Below are positions 34,000 through 43,464 of a DNA stretch of 64,000 nt, in pieces. Source of the DNA: Nostoc sp. ATCC 53789 (lineage in GTDB: Bacteria; Cyanobacteriota; Cyanobacteriia; Cyanobacteriales; Nostocaceae). Every line of letters begins with the position of its first letter. Position 1 is the stretch's first letter. The notes under the pieces were generated by a model. That model worked only from the letters and a program-made list of their open reading frames with translations. It searched no databases and was not told the origin of the DNA. Made by a program: the position numbers and the translations under genes. The DNA is taken from NCBI RefSeq assembly GCF_009873495.1, contig NZ_CP046703.1, positions 4,568,501 through 4,632,500 on the forward strand, written 5' to 3'.

Positions 34000-36204
34000 G
34001 TGGTTTCTCATTCGGTTTGGATTGTTGGCACTAGTCGCACTGGGAAGACGGCTCGCTTGGTAGAGCAATTTTGTAGTTGGGTACAACCTGAGAAGCAGCA
34101 TACCGAATTATTTTATACTAATAAGGAAGCACGTAAAAAAGGCGTTCGCATACCTGAATTTTTATATCTTAAACAAACAGAGCCAGGAGTTTTAGTCTTA
34201 GCTGCTAATGATGATAATCGCCGAGAGTTGGGGGATATCATTGTTACATCCACATTAGGGAAATATCCGGTACGTGCCAAGACACCGCTAGGCTTTTTCC
34301 AGGATGAAGTTATTTTATTTTGGCCGTTGCTAATTAACTCATTGAACCTGAAGGCCCAGTTTCCGGTAAGGTTGCGACCAGAAACGGAACAAGAGTTAGC
34401 AACCAAACTTTGGCGTTCCCAACTAGACGAAGAAATTTTACGAGTTGCGGGAGTGAATGAGTCGCGCTTGGTGCGTCGCATTTTAGACTTATTGCAATTA
34501 GCTGCTTACAGTGGTGTACATTGCGAAGATATTGCCCAGATTTTGACAAGGGGTCTGGGGGAAAACACTACAACTTTAGAGCCGGAATTTTTGGCATCTT
34601 TGCTCATTGATTGGCGTAACTGGTGTTTAGAGAGGGGGTTACTAACTTATGGCATTATTACCGAACTCTATAGTCAATATTTATTAAGCGATCGCAACTA
34701 CCAACAGCACCTAACTAAACGCTATCAAGCAGTATTGGCAGATGATGTTGACGATTATCCTAGCGTAGCGCGTCTTTTGTTTGAATTGCTATTAGATCGA
34801 GGCGCGATCGGCGCGTTTAGCTATAATCCTGACGGTGCAGTGCGATTGGGATTGGGAGCAGATCCCAAATATCTAGAAGGGTTAGCAAAGCGTTGTCGGG
34901 TAGAAATCTTAAGCGAGCCGCCTCCAGAGTCTCTGGGAGAGCAAGCTAAACAGATGGTGGAATTAGTCACAGAACCAATGGTGTTGGTGAGTTTACCTGA
35001 GATTGTGCATTCCATTCAAACTACCTCCCGCGCTCAATTATTGCGCCAAACAGCAGAGGTAATTGCTGAAGCTATCCAATCGCAGCAAGTACAAGCAGAA
35101 GAAGTAGCGATTATTGCACCAGGTTTAGATGCGATCGCTCGTTATACTCTAGTAGAAATCCTCGTCAAGCAAAACATCCAGGTAGAATCGCTCAATGACC
35201 AACGTCCCCTAATTAGTTCACCCGTCATTCGCGCCTTACTCACCATGCTGGCACTAGTTTATCCCGGCTTGGGTCGCCTCGTGGATCGGGATGCCGTGGC
35301 AGAAATGCTAGTTGTATTGAGCAGGAAACAACAACCACCAGAAAACTCCTCACTCCTCACTCCTCACTCAGCACTCACAACTCAGCACTCACAACTCAGC
35401 ACTCACATTGATCCGGTACGCGCTGGTTTGATAGCAGATTACTGCTTTGTACCTCATCCTGATCGCCCCAACTTGCTACCAGTGTCAGCCTTCGAGCGCT
35501 GGGATAGAATCGGCTATGCGGCTACTACAGCCTATAATGAGATATTGGAGTGGTTAGAACAGCAGCGATCGCAACAAGAACTGCGGTTAATTCCCAGTCC
35601 CATTTCCCTCTTAGACAGAGCAATTCAGCGCTTCTTGTGGAATGGTAGCAATCTCCCCTACGAACAACTAGCAGCATTGCGGGAATTATTAGAAACCGCC
35701 CAACACTACTGGGAAATTGACACCAGGTTACGACAAATTGCCCCAGTTGAGACAACGCCTCACACAACTATTATCGAATTCATTCAATTACTGCGACGTG
35801 GTACAATCACCGCCAACCCTTATCCTGTACGCCCTATTGGTGGAGCGAGAAAGGCCGTCACCTTAGCAACTATATTTCAATATCGGTCTAGCAGGCGATC
35901 GCACCGTTGGCATTTTTGGCTGGATGCTGGTTCACCTCTTTGGGCCAAAGGTGGCGCAGCGACGTTATTTGGTGCGCCCTTTTTCTTGCAAGACAGGTTA
36001 GGTGAACCTTGGACAGCAGAAGATGAAAAATTGGCAGAAGAAGAACGACTGCGGAGGATTTTGACAGATTTACTATCTCGCGTGTCCGAGAGAGTTTATT
36101 TGTGTCACAGCGATTTAGCCGTAAATGGACAAGAACAATTAGGGCCGCTGTTACCTTTGGTGAATGCTTGTGTAACAGTTATTTCTGAGGCTACTGCCAA
36201 GTAA
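34000..36204 (+). CDS. P-loop protein related to superfamily I / AddB-type helicases
   Basis: A 734-residue protein. It starts at GTG with AAGGAG a few bases before. Walker A is GTSRTGKT at residues 10-17. A Walker-B-like VLADDVDDYPSVARLL lies at about 245. Later parts (VAIIAPGLDAIARYTLVEIL, then IQVESLNDQRPLISSPVIRA) resemble UvrD/AddB helicase domains. The final part resembles no nuclease I can name, and no iron-sulfur Cys set is seen. Residues about 447-467 are encoded by an in-frame short tandem repeat. DNA recombination or repair is likely; the exact role is unknown. Confidence 0.65.
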   Translation: MVSHSVWIVGTSRTGKTARLVEQFCSWVQPEKQHTELFYTNKEARKKGVRIPEFLYLKQTEPGVLVLAANDDNRRELGDIIVTSTLGKYPVRAKTPLGFFQDEVILFWPLLINSLNLKAQFPVRLRPETEQELATKLWRSQLDEEILRVAGVNESRLVRRILDLLQLAAYSGVHCEDIAQILTRGLGENTTTLEPEFLASLLIDWRNWCLERGLLTYGIITELYSQYLLSDRNYQQHLTKRYQAVLADDVDDYPSVARLLFELLLDRGAIGAFSYNPDGAVRLGLGADPKYLEGLAKRCRVEILSEPPPESLGEQAKQMVELVTEPMVLVSLPEIVHSIQTTSRAQLLRQTAEVIAEAIQSQQVQAEEVAIIAPGLDAIARYTLVEILVKQNIQVESLNDQRPLISSPVIRALLTMLALVYPGLGRLVDRDAVAEMLVVLSRKQQPPENSSLLTPHSALTTQHSQLSTHIDPVRAGLIADYCFVPHPDRPNLLPVSAFERWDRIGYAATTAYNEILEWLEQQRSQQELRLIPSPISLLDRAIQRFLWNGSNLPYEQLAALRELLETAQHYWEIDTRLRQIAPVETTPHTTIIEFIQLLRRGTITANPYPVRPIGGARKAVTLATIFQYRSSRRSHRWHFWLDAGSPLWAKGGAATLFGAPFFLQDRLGEPWTAEDEKLAEEERLRRILTDLLSRVSERVYLCHSDLAVNGQEQLGPLLPLVNACVTVISEATAK
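35345..35406. repeat. In-frame short tandem repeat inside the helicase-like gene
   Basis: Repeats of ctcactc and agcactcacaactc type lie within the coding region and read as SSLLTPHSALTTQHSQLSTH. The reading frame is kept through the repeat. Confidence 0.8.
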
Positions 36205-36207
36205 GGC

Positions 36208-36747
36208 TCAGATCACCGACTTCTTTAAGAACTCAGGGATCTTGTTGTAATATATCTGTTTGTATTTAGTAGTAATTGTCCCCTTTTTCAGATTGAAGTT
36301 TGGGGTTGAACTTTGGAAATTTCGAGACTGTGGTTGAGTCGGAAAAGGAGAGCGAGGAAGGACTTTATCACGCCTTAAGAGCAAAGGAATACTGAGAAGT
36401 CCCAAAATAATTACTACTCCAGTCATTATCCAAACGATGATCCTATTTGGTTTATAATCTGCTCGTTCAATTTGCCAGAAAACTTGGTTGTATCGCCATG
36501 CGGCTAATGCAACAACCAAAATTCCAAAAACTACCAAAGAAACACCCAAATTTTCCGAGTTGGATAATGGATTTACCGGAGTTTCTTGTTGAATAATAGC
36601 AATATTTAGCTGTTGCAGAAATATACCAAATCGCGCAATAGCAAAACCAAAACCAATCAATGAAATAGAAGTACGTAGCCAAGCTAGAAAAGTACGTTCG
36701 TTCGCTTGATGCTCCCTTTGACGATCAATTTTTGGTATTTTATCCAT
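36208..36747 (-). CDS. DUF202 (YidH) family membrane protein
   Basis: A 179-residue protein. The DUF202 signature is seen at the start (NERTFLAWLRTSISLIGFGFAIARFG). Three membrane spans follow: about 26-46, 70-88 (VSLVVFGILVVALAAW) and 103-124 (IIVWIMTGVVIILGLLSIPLL). After these comes an unusual basic tail of about 50 residues. Function of the family is unknown. The gene ends 3 bp from the end of the convergent helicase-like gene. Confidence 0.82.
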   Translation of the reverse strand: MDKIPKIDRQREHQANERTFLAWLRTSISLIGFGFAIARFGIFLQQLNIAIIQQETPVNPLSNSENLGVSLVVFGILVVALAAWRYNQVFWQIERADYKPNRIIVWIMTGVVIILGLLSIPLLLRRDKVLPRSPFPTQPQSRNFQSSTPNFNLKKGTITTKYKQIYYNKIPEFLKKSVI

Positions 36748-36917
36748 GAGTACTTCTGACGACTACTTACTTTTGAAAAGTATTCATATTGATGAATAGC
36801 ATGAACTAGCGCCACAAGGTCAACACAGTCCAGTGAGGACTCTGAGAAAACCCCAAGCGATCGCAAGAATCTTTACAATAGAAAATAAGGTAAAGATATA
36901 TATCAGAGTCAAAATCA

Positions 36918-37586
36918 ATGGCACTATTCGGATTTGGCAAAAAGCAAGTTATGCCCACACCAGAAGAAGCTTTGTCAGGAAGGGCGCAGTCTATGTCAGT
37001 ACCTGCTGCTCACTATGTCAACAATAATCCTTTAAAAGCTCCTTATCCCGATGGATTAGAGAAAGCAATCTTTGGCTTGGGCTGTTTTTGGGGTGCAGAA
37101 CGCAAATTCTGGCAACTTAAAGGAGTTTACACTACCGCAGTGGGTTACGCTGCTGGATTTACACCCAACCCAACTTATGAAGAGGTATGTAGTGGGCGAA
37201 CCGGTCACAATGAAGTGGTGCTGGTGGTGTTTGATCCCAAAATAATTAGTTATTCTGAACTACTCAAAGTCTTTTGGGAAAGCCACAATCCTACCCAAGG
37301 GATGCGCCAAGGTAATGATGCTGGCACTCAATACCGTTCAGGAATTTATGTATATTCTGAAAGCCAAAAGCAGCTAGCAGAAGCATCACGGGAAGCTTAT
37401 CAGCAAGCTCTCAACGATGCAGGTTATGGCAAGATTACTACAGAAATCTTAGATGCACCGGAATTCTATTACGCAGAAGCTTACCATCAGCAATATCTGG
37501 CTAAAAATCCTAATGGGTATTGTGGTTTGGGAGGGACAAATGTTTCTTGTCCCGTGGGTGTAGTTGAATCGCAAGTGAGCGGTTAG
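36918..37586 (+). CDS. msrA: Peptide methionine sulfoxide reductase MsrA
   Basis: A 222-residue enzyme that reduces methionine-S-sulfoxide in proteins. The active-site motif is GCFWGAE with Cys at about 56. Likely resolving cysteines are at about 202 and 211 ([12 protein letters not shown]). The N-terminal extension ([20 protein letters not shown]) is typical of cyanobacterial and plant forms. It stands alone and is followed by a G-rich hairpin repeat. Confidence 0.95.
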   Translation: MALFGFGKKQVMPTPEEALSGRAQSMSVPAAHYVNNNPLKAPYPDGLEKAIFGLGCFWGAERKFWQLKGVYTTAVGYAAGFTPNPTYEEVCSGRTGHNEVVLVVFDPKIISYSELLKVFWESHNPTQGMRQGNDAGTQYRSGIYVYSESQKQLAEASREAYQQALNDAGYGKITTEILDAPEFYYAEAYHQQYLAKNPNGYCGLGGTNVSCPVGVVESQVSG

Positions 37587-37593
37587 AAAGAAG

Positions 37594-37748
37594 CAGAGGG
37601 GAAGGGAGCAGGGGGGCAGGGGAGACAAGGGGACAAGGGGACAAGGGGTGAGAATTGGGGACAAGTCTTTCCCCTTGTCCCCAATTCTCCTTGTCCCCAA
37701 GTCCTCTTGCCCATGCCCAATTCCCAATTCCCAATTCCCAATTCCCAA
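37594..37748. repeat. Hairpin-forming ggggacaa repeat, copy A (inverted orientation)
   Basis: Tandem gacaagg units face the complementary ccccttgtcc run, and attccca heptamers follow. It lies between convergent msrA and the kinase gene. It matches, in the opposite orientation, the repeats at 41140, 42081 and 54250. Confidence 0.8.
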
Positions 37749-38942
37749 CTAAAATGCAGCTTTGAGCAAAGCGATCGCTCGAACCCAGAGCATAATACTA
37801 ATAGGCGCTCCAATTAGAATACCAGCGATCGCCCAGCCTCTTTGATGGGCTTTGAATTGTTCAATACTGCGCCACTGTCTACTTTTCCAAGCCCATTCAT
37901 TGCCTTTGGCACCGAGTGCGATCGCCATTAACCACCAACCATGTGGTACAAAACAGAATAGCCCATACCATACCTGATTCGGCCACATCCACAACCAAGG
38001 CATGAGAAATGCGCCCCAGTTCCAACCGAGAATTTCCTCTGGGACTGTTTCATTTTGATTACTTATGCCGCATCCAGAATTGTTAATTATTTCTCTTAAC
38101 GGTAAAAGCTGACTTCTGTTTGCAGATTTCACAGCCAGACCAGATTTGAGAGCATTCAGCGCTTGGCGAGCATCAGTAAATCGTTGTTCGGGAGCGGGTT
38201 CTATTAACTTTTGTAGCCAACTGGCAAAACTAGGACTGAGATTAACTCGGTCTGCAAATTGCAGTCGCAAATCCTGCTGAGGTAAATCAGAGGGGGAAAT
38301 CCCAGTGAGCAAATGAATCAGAGTCGCACCCAGTGCATAGAGGTCTGAAGCTGGAACTGCTCGACCACCAAATTGTTCCATTGGGGCATAACCATAAGTA
38401 CCCACAACGGTGAAAGTAACGCCTTCTCTTGCCGCTTTATCTTGTACTGCGCCAAAATCAACCAAATAAATCCGATTATCTTCGCCCCAGATTAAATTAC
38501 TCGGTTTTATATCTCTATGTAACACTCCTGGGTTTAACTCATGTAAATACATGAGAATATTTAAAATCTCACCGGCGATTTTTCTCGCTCGCTTTTCAGT
38601 AAACCTTTTGCCAAGAGCAAGTTTTTCTTTAAGCGACTCACCAGGAATATATTGTTGTATTAAGCCAAACCAGAGAGTGCGATCGTCGATACAAAAATAA
38701 TCTATATATCTAGGAATGCGGGGATGATTTAGCTGTTTAAGAATTTGTGCTTCTCTCTCAAAAAGTTTTAAATCATCCCACTGTATAGTACCGCCAAAGG
38801 CTAAAAGTTTGACCACAACGGTCGAATTTTCGCCATCAGAGGCTTGTAAATCCTTTGCAAGCCAAGTTTGACGAATTCCATTGTTACCAAGTTGGTGTTG
38901 GATTTGATAACGATCTTGTAATATCTGTTCTGGTTGCAGCAT
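37749..38942 (-). CDS. Serine/threonine protein kinase with C-terminal membrane segment
   Basis: A 397-residue eukaryotic-type kinase. ATP-binding Lys is in STVVVKLLAF, catalytic loop is HRDIKPSNL, Mg-binding is DFGAVQ, and the activation segment ends GTYGYAPMEQF. The glycine-rich loop is degenerate (LGNNGIRQTW). After the kinase domain (to about 270) come two short hydrophobic segments and a final span (WAIAGILIGAPISIMLWVRA), with a DUF-like region between. The kinase is probably membrane-bound. Target unknown. rfbB lies 43 bp upstream. Confidence 0.9.
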   Translation of the reverse strand: MLQPEQILQDRYQIQHQLGNNGIRQTWLAKDLQASDGENSTVVVKLLAFGGTIQWDDLKLFEREAQILKQLNHPRIPRYIDYFCIDDRTLWFGLIQQYIPGESLKEKLALGKRFTEKRARKIAGEILNILMYLHELNPGVLHRDIKPSNLIWGEDNRIYLVDFGAVQDKAAREGVTFTVVGTYGYAPMEQFGGRAVPASDLYALGATLIHLLTGISPSDLPQQDLRLQFADRVNLSPSFASWLQKLIEPAPEQRFTDARQALNALKSGLAVKSANRSQLLPLREIINNSGCGISNQNETVPEEILGWNWGAFLMPWLWMWPNQVWYGLFCFVPHGWWLMAIALGAKGNEWAWKSRQWRSIEQFKAHQRGWAIAGILIGAPISIMLWVRAIALLKAAF

Positions 38943-38985
38943 CTTACACCTGCTGGCAGTTTACGCCGATCTGATTCCCTTATAT

Positions 38986-40080
38986 TCAAGGATAGTCATT
39001 ATCTAGAGAAATTGTGGGAATGAGATAATTTTTGCGATAGTAAGCTTGATATTCCGCAGACAGCAGAGGTTCCCACCAATCACGATGATTGAGATACCAT
39101 TCAACAGTTAAACGTAAACCCTCAGCAATTGTTACAGAAGGTGTCCAACCAAGCTGAGTTTTAATCTTGTTCGCATTAATTGCATATCTCCGATCGTGTC
39201 CCTGTCTATCCTTGACAAAAGTAATCAAATCCTTTGCTGGACGTATTGGTAAATCAGGTGCTAATTCATCCATCATTTCACACAAAAGCTGCACCAGGTT
39301 GAGATTTTCCACCTCATTGTTGCCACCAATATTGTAGGTTTCCCCTGGTTGACCATGATTGATTACCACATCCAAAGCACGACAATGATCGACCACATAA
39401 AGCCAATCCCGCACATTTTTACCATCGCCATAAACAGGTAATGGTTTACCTATTAAAGTGTTGATACACATCAGGGGAATTAGCTTTTCGGGAAATTGAT
39501 AAGGCCCGTAGTTATTAGAGCAATTTGTGATAATGGTAGGAAGCTTATAAGTATGATAATAAGCACGCACTAAGTGATCGCTACCAGCTTTGGAAGCTGA
39601 ATAGGGACTATTAGGAGCGTAAGGTGTAGTTTCCGAAAAAGCCGCATCATCTGGACCCAAACTACCGTAGACTTCATCAGTCGAAACGTGTAGGAAACGA
39701 TAATCAGATGGCTGTGCTTTAGCCTCCCAATATTGGCGAAAAGCTTCCAGCAGCGTGAAAGTTCCCACCACATTAGTTTGCACAAAAGCCGCCGGCCCAA
39801 GAATCGAACGATCAACATGAGATTCAGCAGCAAAATGGGCGATAGTATCTATATTTTCAGTTGATAATAGGTTGTCTATGATGGTGCGATCGCAAATATC
39901 CCCCTGCACAAACCGAAAATTCTCTCTTCCCTCAACCGCCGCCAAATTCAGACGATTCCCCGCGTATGTAAGCGCATCCAACACCACCACACGGTCATCT
40001 GGATAAACCTGACACCAGTGATGGACAAAATTCGCCCCAATAAACCCCGCACCCCCAGTAACTAATAACCGCCGACTCAT
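38986..40080 (-). CDS. rfbB: dTDP-glucose 4,6-dehydratase
   Basis: A 364-residue extended SDR enzyme that converts dTDP-glucose to dTDP-4-keto-6-deoxyglucose in the rhamnose pathway. NAD-binding motif GGAGFIG is at 8-14, catalytic YSASKAG (Tyr and Lys) and the HVSTDEVYG motif with the DE pair are present, and SHVDRSI is seen. It lies downstream of a glycosyltransferase gene, consistent with surface polysaccharide synthesis. The other rml genes are not adjacent. Confidence 0.95.
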   Translation of the reverse strand: MSRRLLVTGGAGFIGANFVHHWCQVYPDDRVVVLDALTYAGNRLNLAAVEGRENFRFVQGDICDRTIIDNLLSTENIDTIAHFAAESHVDRSILGPAAFVQTNVVGTFTLLEAFRQYWEAKAQPSDYRFLHVSTDEVYGSLGPDDAAFSETTPYAPNSPYSASKAGSDHLVRAYYHTYKLPTIITNCSNNYGPYQFPEKLIPLMCINTLIGKPLPVYGDGKNVRDWLYVVDHCRALDVVINHGQPGETYNIGGNNEVENLNLVQLLCEMMDELAPDLPIRPAKDLITFVKDRQGHDRRYAINANKIKTQLGWTPSVTIAEGLRLTVEWYLNHRDWWEPLLSAEYQAYYRKNYLIPTISLDNDYP

Positions 40081-40132
40081 TCAATTTCCTCTCTTCTCTG
40101 TGTGATCTGTGCGCCTCTGCGGTGCGTTTCTA

Positions 40133-41128
40133 TTACTTAAAATATTTCTTCCTCAGCTTCCCATATATCCTCTGAGCGAGTAATTTTGCCATACGTATTC
40201 TCGTCAAACTCTTAATATTAGATGGCTGTTGGATCTTGTGATCAAAAAACTCATTTAACTCATCTAGAATAACTTGGAAACGCTTAATAATATTTTCAGT
40301 CCGATGCTCAGTGAAAAAATCTTCAGATAAACTAAAAGTTGCTGAAGAATCAATCACTTTCAGAATACGTTGCACATCATATTCTTGAGAATATCCAGCA
40401 ATTTTATAGCAATTAAATCCAGGATCTAAGTAATCTGCCAGTCCTCCGTTAACACTAGAAAATACCTGACAGCCACAGGCAAGAGCTTCCATTGGTTGTA
40501 GACCAAATCCTTCACTAACGCCCTGTTGTGCCCAGTACTCAGCCGAATCATAGAGGTAAACCTTAGCTCGGTTAAATAGTCCAGGTAAATCCTCTATATA
40601 TGAATCAACAACCAATACTTTACAACGTTTTTGCAACGCTGGAATCAATTCTTTAATTAAATACTCAGAAGATTTTCGAGCCTGGACTAAAACATCAATA
40701 TCCCGTTCTAGACCTAAATTTTGAAACTCATCAGAAATTTGGTTGGGTAAATAATAAATCAGAGAATTAGGTGATTTTTCTCCCCAATACCCCATTGTAT
40801 AGCGGCTAACAGTAACAATCGGAATACTCGCAGGTAGTCTAAATGGATAACCTGGACTATGTGCATGATAAACCACATTGTATTGCTTAAGTTTAGCCAC
40901 GAGTTGAGCTATATCAAATCCCCAACTGATGACAAAAATTACATCACTTAAATTTTTCTCTTTTAGTAAATCATCAATAAAAAGCTTATCTTTTTCTCGC
41001 TGACGGTAAGTTACAACATCAGCACTACAGAAATTCTGAGCCAGATTAAGTGCTTTTAACTCAGCCCAAAGACCACCACAAGCAAATTTGCCATCTGTAC
41101 CGGGGAGTAAGAAGTAAAGTTTTCTCAT
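40133..41128 (-). CDS. Glycosyltransferase, family 4-like (GT-B fold)
   Basis: A 331-residue protein with the C-terminal GT-B pattern: VSEGFGLQPMEALACGCQVF, followed by NGGLADYLDPG. The family EX7E glutamates correspond to EGFGLQPME. The donor sugar is unknown; the neighbouring rfbB suggests a polysaccharide role. The open frame runs 15 codons higher into a repeat (SPSPLPNSQFPNKI), but ATG 41128 is the sensible start, as it precedes the conserved part MRKLYFLLPGTDGKFACGG. Confidence 0.82.
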   Translation of the reverse strand: MRKLYFLLPGTDGKFACGGLWAELKALNLAQNFCSADVVTYRQREKDKLFIDDLLKEKNLSDVIFVISWGFDIAQLVAKLKQYNVVYHAHSPGYPFRLPASIPIVTVSRYTMGYWGEKSPNSLIYYLPNQISDEFQNLGLERDIDVLVQARKSSEYLIKELIPALQKRCKVLVVDSYIEDLPGLFNRAKVYLYDSAEYWAQQGVSEGFGLQPMEALACGCQVFSSVNGGLADYLDPGFNCYKIAGYSQEYDVQRILKVIDSSATFSLSEDFFTEHRTENIIKRFQVILDELNEFFDHKIQQPSNIKSLTRIRMAKLLAQRIYGKLRKKYFK

Positions 41129-41139
41129 AATTTTATTAG

Positions 41140-41260
41140 GGAATTGGGAATTGGGAAGAGGACTTGGGGACAAGGAGAATTGGGGACAAGGGGAAAGACT
41201 TGTTTCAAGTTCTCACCTCTTGTCCCCTTGTCCCCTTGTCCCCTGCTCCCCTGCTCCCTC
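41140..41260. repeat. Hairpin-forming ggggacaa repeat, copy B
   Basis: The core at about 41172-41243 is gagaattggggacaagggga, then a loop, then the complementary tcttgtccccttgtcccc. The core is identical to copy C over about 72 bp. It lies in the gap between the DUF6391-like gene and the glycosyltransferase. Confidence 0.85.
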
Positions 41261-41962
41261 TCATTCTTGCCAACCCACTTTAACAAAATGTGCATCACGT
41301 CCCCAAACGTCGCGTGTACGGGTAATATTTTCAATTGCTAGATTAAAAGGAATGGCAGTTGTTAAGTAACGCTGGGCCATAAAACCTAAATCAGGTGCGA
41401 GTTCAGCTGCTGTCGTCGCTGCTAGCCCCAAACCTATAAGTTGCTCGATTGGTCGAAATGGTAGTAACAGATGTACACCAACAGCTAGTCCAGCTGTTAA
41501 GAGCATTGCTACCGATAAATTTGTGCCGCAACGGGGATGTACAGCTAAATCCCATTCTCCATTGGTGAGGCGATGTCGAGCAAGTGCTACCGCACGGCGC
41601 AAATCACTAATATTTACTTCACCATAAAGGTAAAATCCATGCTCAGTAGACAAACCACCTAATAGTTCGTTATCTGGCTGAACGTTAGTAGCTTTTCCTT
41701 TAGCAGGTTGGCCACTTTGTGAATCACTAAGAACCCAAACAGTGGCGTGTTCTAAGGCGTGAACCTGTCGGATCATCAAAATTTCTTTCAACCCTGGAAT
41801 AAATGATAACTGCCTGAGTAAGTCAGCATCTTGTGTGGGTTGGGGAAAGTCTAAGGGACGGTATTCTGGGTTCGGAACTTTCTCAGATACAGGTACTCTA
41901 AGATCAAAGTTAAAAAAATCAAAGGGAGACGAGCCACCCTGAAAAGAAGCAGAAGTATTCAT
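41261..41962 (-). CDS. DUF6391-like membrane protein
   Basis: A 233-residue cyanobacterial protein. The soluble part has HALEHATVWVLSDS and TEHGFYLYGEVNISDLRRAV, and the conserved HPRCGTNLSVAMLLTAGLAV begins a hydrophobic pair (about 150-195). It ends TRDVWGRDAHFVKVGWQE. The stop codon lies at the edge of repeat copy B. ATG 41962 (GGAG about 11 bases upstream) is preferred to TTG 41980. The family name is from memory and less certain than its cyanobacterial origin. Confidence 0.6.
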   Translation of the reverse strand: MNTSASFQGGSSPFDFFNFDLRVPVSEKVPNPEYRPLDFPQPTQDADLLRQLSFIPGLKEILMIRQVHALEHATVWVLSDSQSGQPAKGKATNVQPDNELLGGLSTEHGFYLYGEVNISDLRRAVALARHRLTNGEWDLAVHPRCGTNLSVAMLLTAGLAVGVHLLLPFRPIEQLIGLGLAATTAAELAPDLGFMAQRYLTTAIPFNLAIENITRTRDVWGRDAHFVKVGWQE

Positions 41963-42080
41963 TGGAACACCACTCTCCAAGCCGATGGAGCAATATAGAT
42001 TTCTCTCAAATGTAACGCTTGCACCACTGAATTGTTGCTAATTTTTGTGGTTAATTGTTGAGTTTGGGTATCAAGTATGG

Positions 42081-42238
42081 GGCATTGGGCATTGGGAATT
42101 GGGGATGGGCAAGAGGACAAGAGGACAAGGGGACAAGGAGAATTGGGGACAAGGGGAAAGACTTGTTTCAAGTTCTCACCTCTTGTCCCCTTGTCCCCTT
42201 GTCCCCAAGTCCCCCTGCTCCCTTGCTCCCTGCTCCCT
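42081..42238. repeat. Hairpin-forming ggggacaa repeat, copy C
   Basis: The same core as copies B and D, with extra gacaag units on the left (gaggacaagaggacaagggg) and ctccctgctccctccc on the right. It is the longest copy. Confidence 0.85.
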
Positions 42239-42300
42239 CCCTTCTTCTCCAGTCCTACATCTGTTCTGCTGAATGTGGAAAGGAATTCTTTGTTATAAAC

Positions 42301-42410
42301 CTCGTCTACCTTGAGAACCGTAGTTTTGTAGCGACTGTCTTAAAAGTCAAGCGATCGTTAACAAAAAACTGGGACGGTGAACGTTGGCGCAACTGAGGAA
42401 CGCTGCGCTA
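42301..42410 (+). repeat. 110-bp repeat, copy 1 (inverted partner at 60489-60598)
   Basis: It begins ctcgtctaccttgagaaccg and ends aactgaggaacgctgcgcta. It matches the reverse complement of 60489-60598 with three mismatches. Confidence 0.88.
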
Positions 42411-42464
42411 AAAGCGGTCTTATTTAACCAAGGTTGGGACCGTCTACTACTGTTTCTAAGATAC

Positions 42465-42530
42465 AAGGTTGGGTACAGCGATAGCGTAACCCAACATAAA
42501 TAAGCTGGTAATGTTGGGTTGCGTTTCACT
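42465..42530. repeat. gttgggt inverted repeat
   Basis: aaggttgggtacagcgatag...gcgtaacccaac with a second gttgggttgcgtttcact copy at 42513. It is a dispersed type common in Nostoc intergenic DNA. Confidence 0.55.
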
Positions 42531-43061
42531 CCACCTAACCTACTAGCGCGGCAAGCTTAATTTGTTGGGTTTAGTCATCAGAGAATATTTTTTTGTTGTT
42601 GGATTTTCTAGATTGTTTGAACCCAATATTTTAGGCTTGCCGCACTACTACATAAAGATATCTTTTAAAAAACTCTAGGTTTCAACATAGATAAGGTTTA
42701 TATGGGTTTGTGGGAGCGATCGCTCCCACAACATCTAAAATTAGATGAGGTTTTTGTGTTGTCTAAGCTTAATTTTTAGCATTATAATTTATACTTTTTT
42801 ATCACTACAGCAAGCTTTTAGCCACAAATACGACTTTGTGCATTTAGCTCAAAGGTTCTAACGAAGTGCAAGACATAAGCTTCCAACTAGCTGCAAGGCA
42901 TGGGGCTATTCTACACTGGAATCAGAGAAGGTGTGTTTAACTGACTTAGATGTAAAAACTGGGGAGTTTTGTCATACCTTCTCGGCGTTGCTGATGAAGT
43001 GCTTACCTAGTGTGGTAAAACTTAACTTAAATTCTGTCAGTTACTAACGGAGTTGATAGGA

Positions 43062-43253
43062 ATGGGTACTTTAATTGTTATTGGCTTGATAGGGGTTTAT
43101 GGAGGTGGCGTTTGGAAGTTTTGGAATGGATTTGGACGGACTAATTTTAATCAAACTTTGAGCAATCGCATTGGTTTATCCTTGCTATGGCCAGCTTTGT
43201 TTATTACGAATCAATCCTATCGTCGAAACTTTAGAAAAGCGTTGAAGGGCTAG
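43062..43253 (+). CDS. Small membrane protein of unknown function
   Basis: A 63-residue protein. One span at the start (MGTLIVIGLIGVYGGGVWKF), then FNQTLSNRIGLSLLWPALFI, ending in a basic tail with YRRNFRKALKG. ATG 43062 is preceded by GGAG at about nine bases; TTG 43053 is an alternative. A strong hairpin follows 70 bp downstream. No family recognised. Confidence 0.65.
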   Translation: MGTLIVIGLIGVYGGGVWKFWNGFGRTNFNQTLSNRIGLSLLWPALFITNQSYRRNFRKALKG

Positions 43254-43323
43254 AGTTTAGTATTAAGTATAACGTCATCTAAATGTTACGGTGGCGTATA
43301 TCCCAAATATCAATCTAACCCAC

Positions 43324-43356
43324 CAACCCCCTTTCCCTACTAGGGAAAGGGGGTTG
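43324..43356 (+). terminator. Rho-independent terminator
   Basis: A perfect 15-bp stem caaccccctttccct / agggaaagggggttg with a 3-nt loop, followed by tcttt. It would end the transcript of the small membrane protein gene. Confidence 0.75.
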
Positions 43357-43464
43357 TCTTTGATCATCCTTAAAGGAGAAGAATTAGGGGAGGAATAAAT
43401 TCGTAGTGTTTACAAGTGAAACCTGTTAACAATTGGGAAGTATTTTCGCTGATGAATTTACGAA

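Larger units (their letters stand above)
41963..43061. other. Repeat-rich intergenic region
   Basis: About 1.1 kb with no supported gene. It contains repeat copy C (42081-42238), a 110-bp segment repeated at 60.5 kb (42301-42410), a gttgggt inverted repeat (42465-42530) and a gtgggagcgatcgctcccac palindrome near 42710-42730. Confidence 0.55.

Noticed and set aside
37449-37813. Several overlapping minus-strand frames in the msrA-kinase gap
   Set aside because: They arise from the stop-poor ggggacaa and attccca repeats.
42055-42396. Plus-strand 113-codon frame across repeat copy C and the 110-bp repeat
   Set aside because: Composed of repeat DNA (low-complexity Leu/Pro/Ser residues) with other overlapping frames equally open; no start signal or homologue-like pattern.
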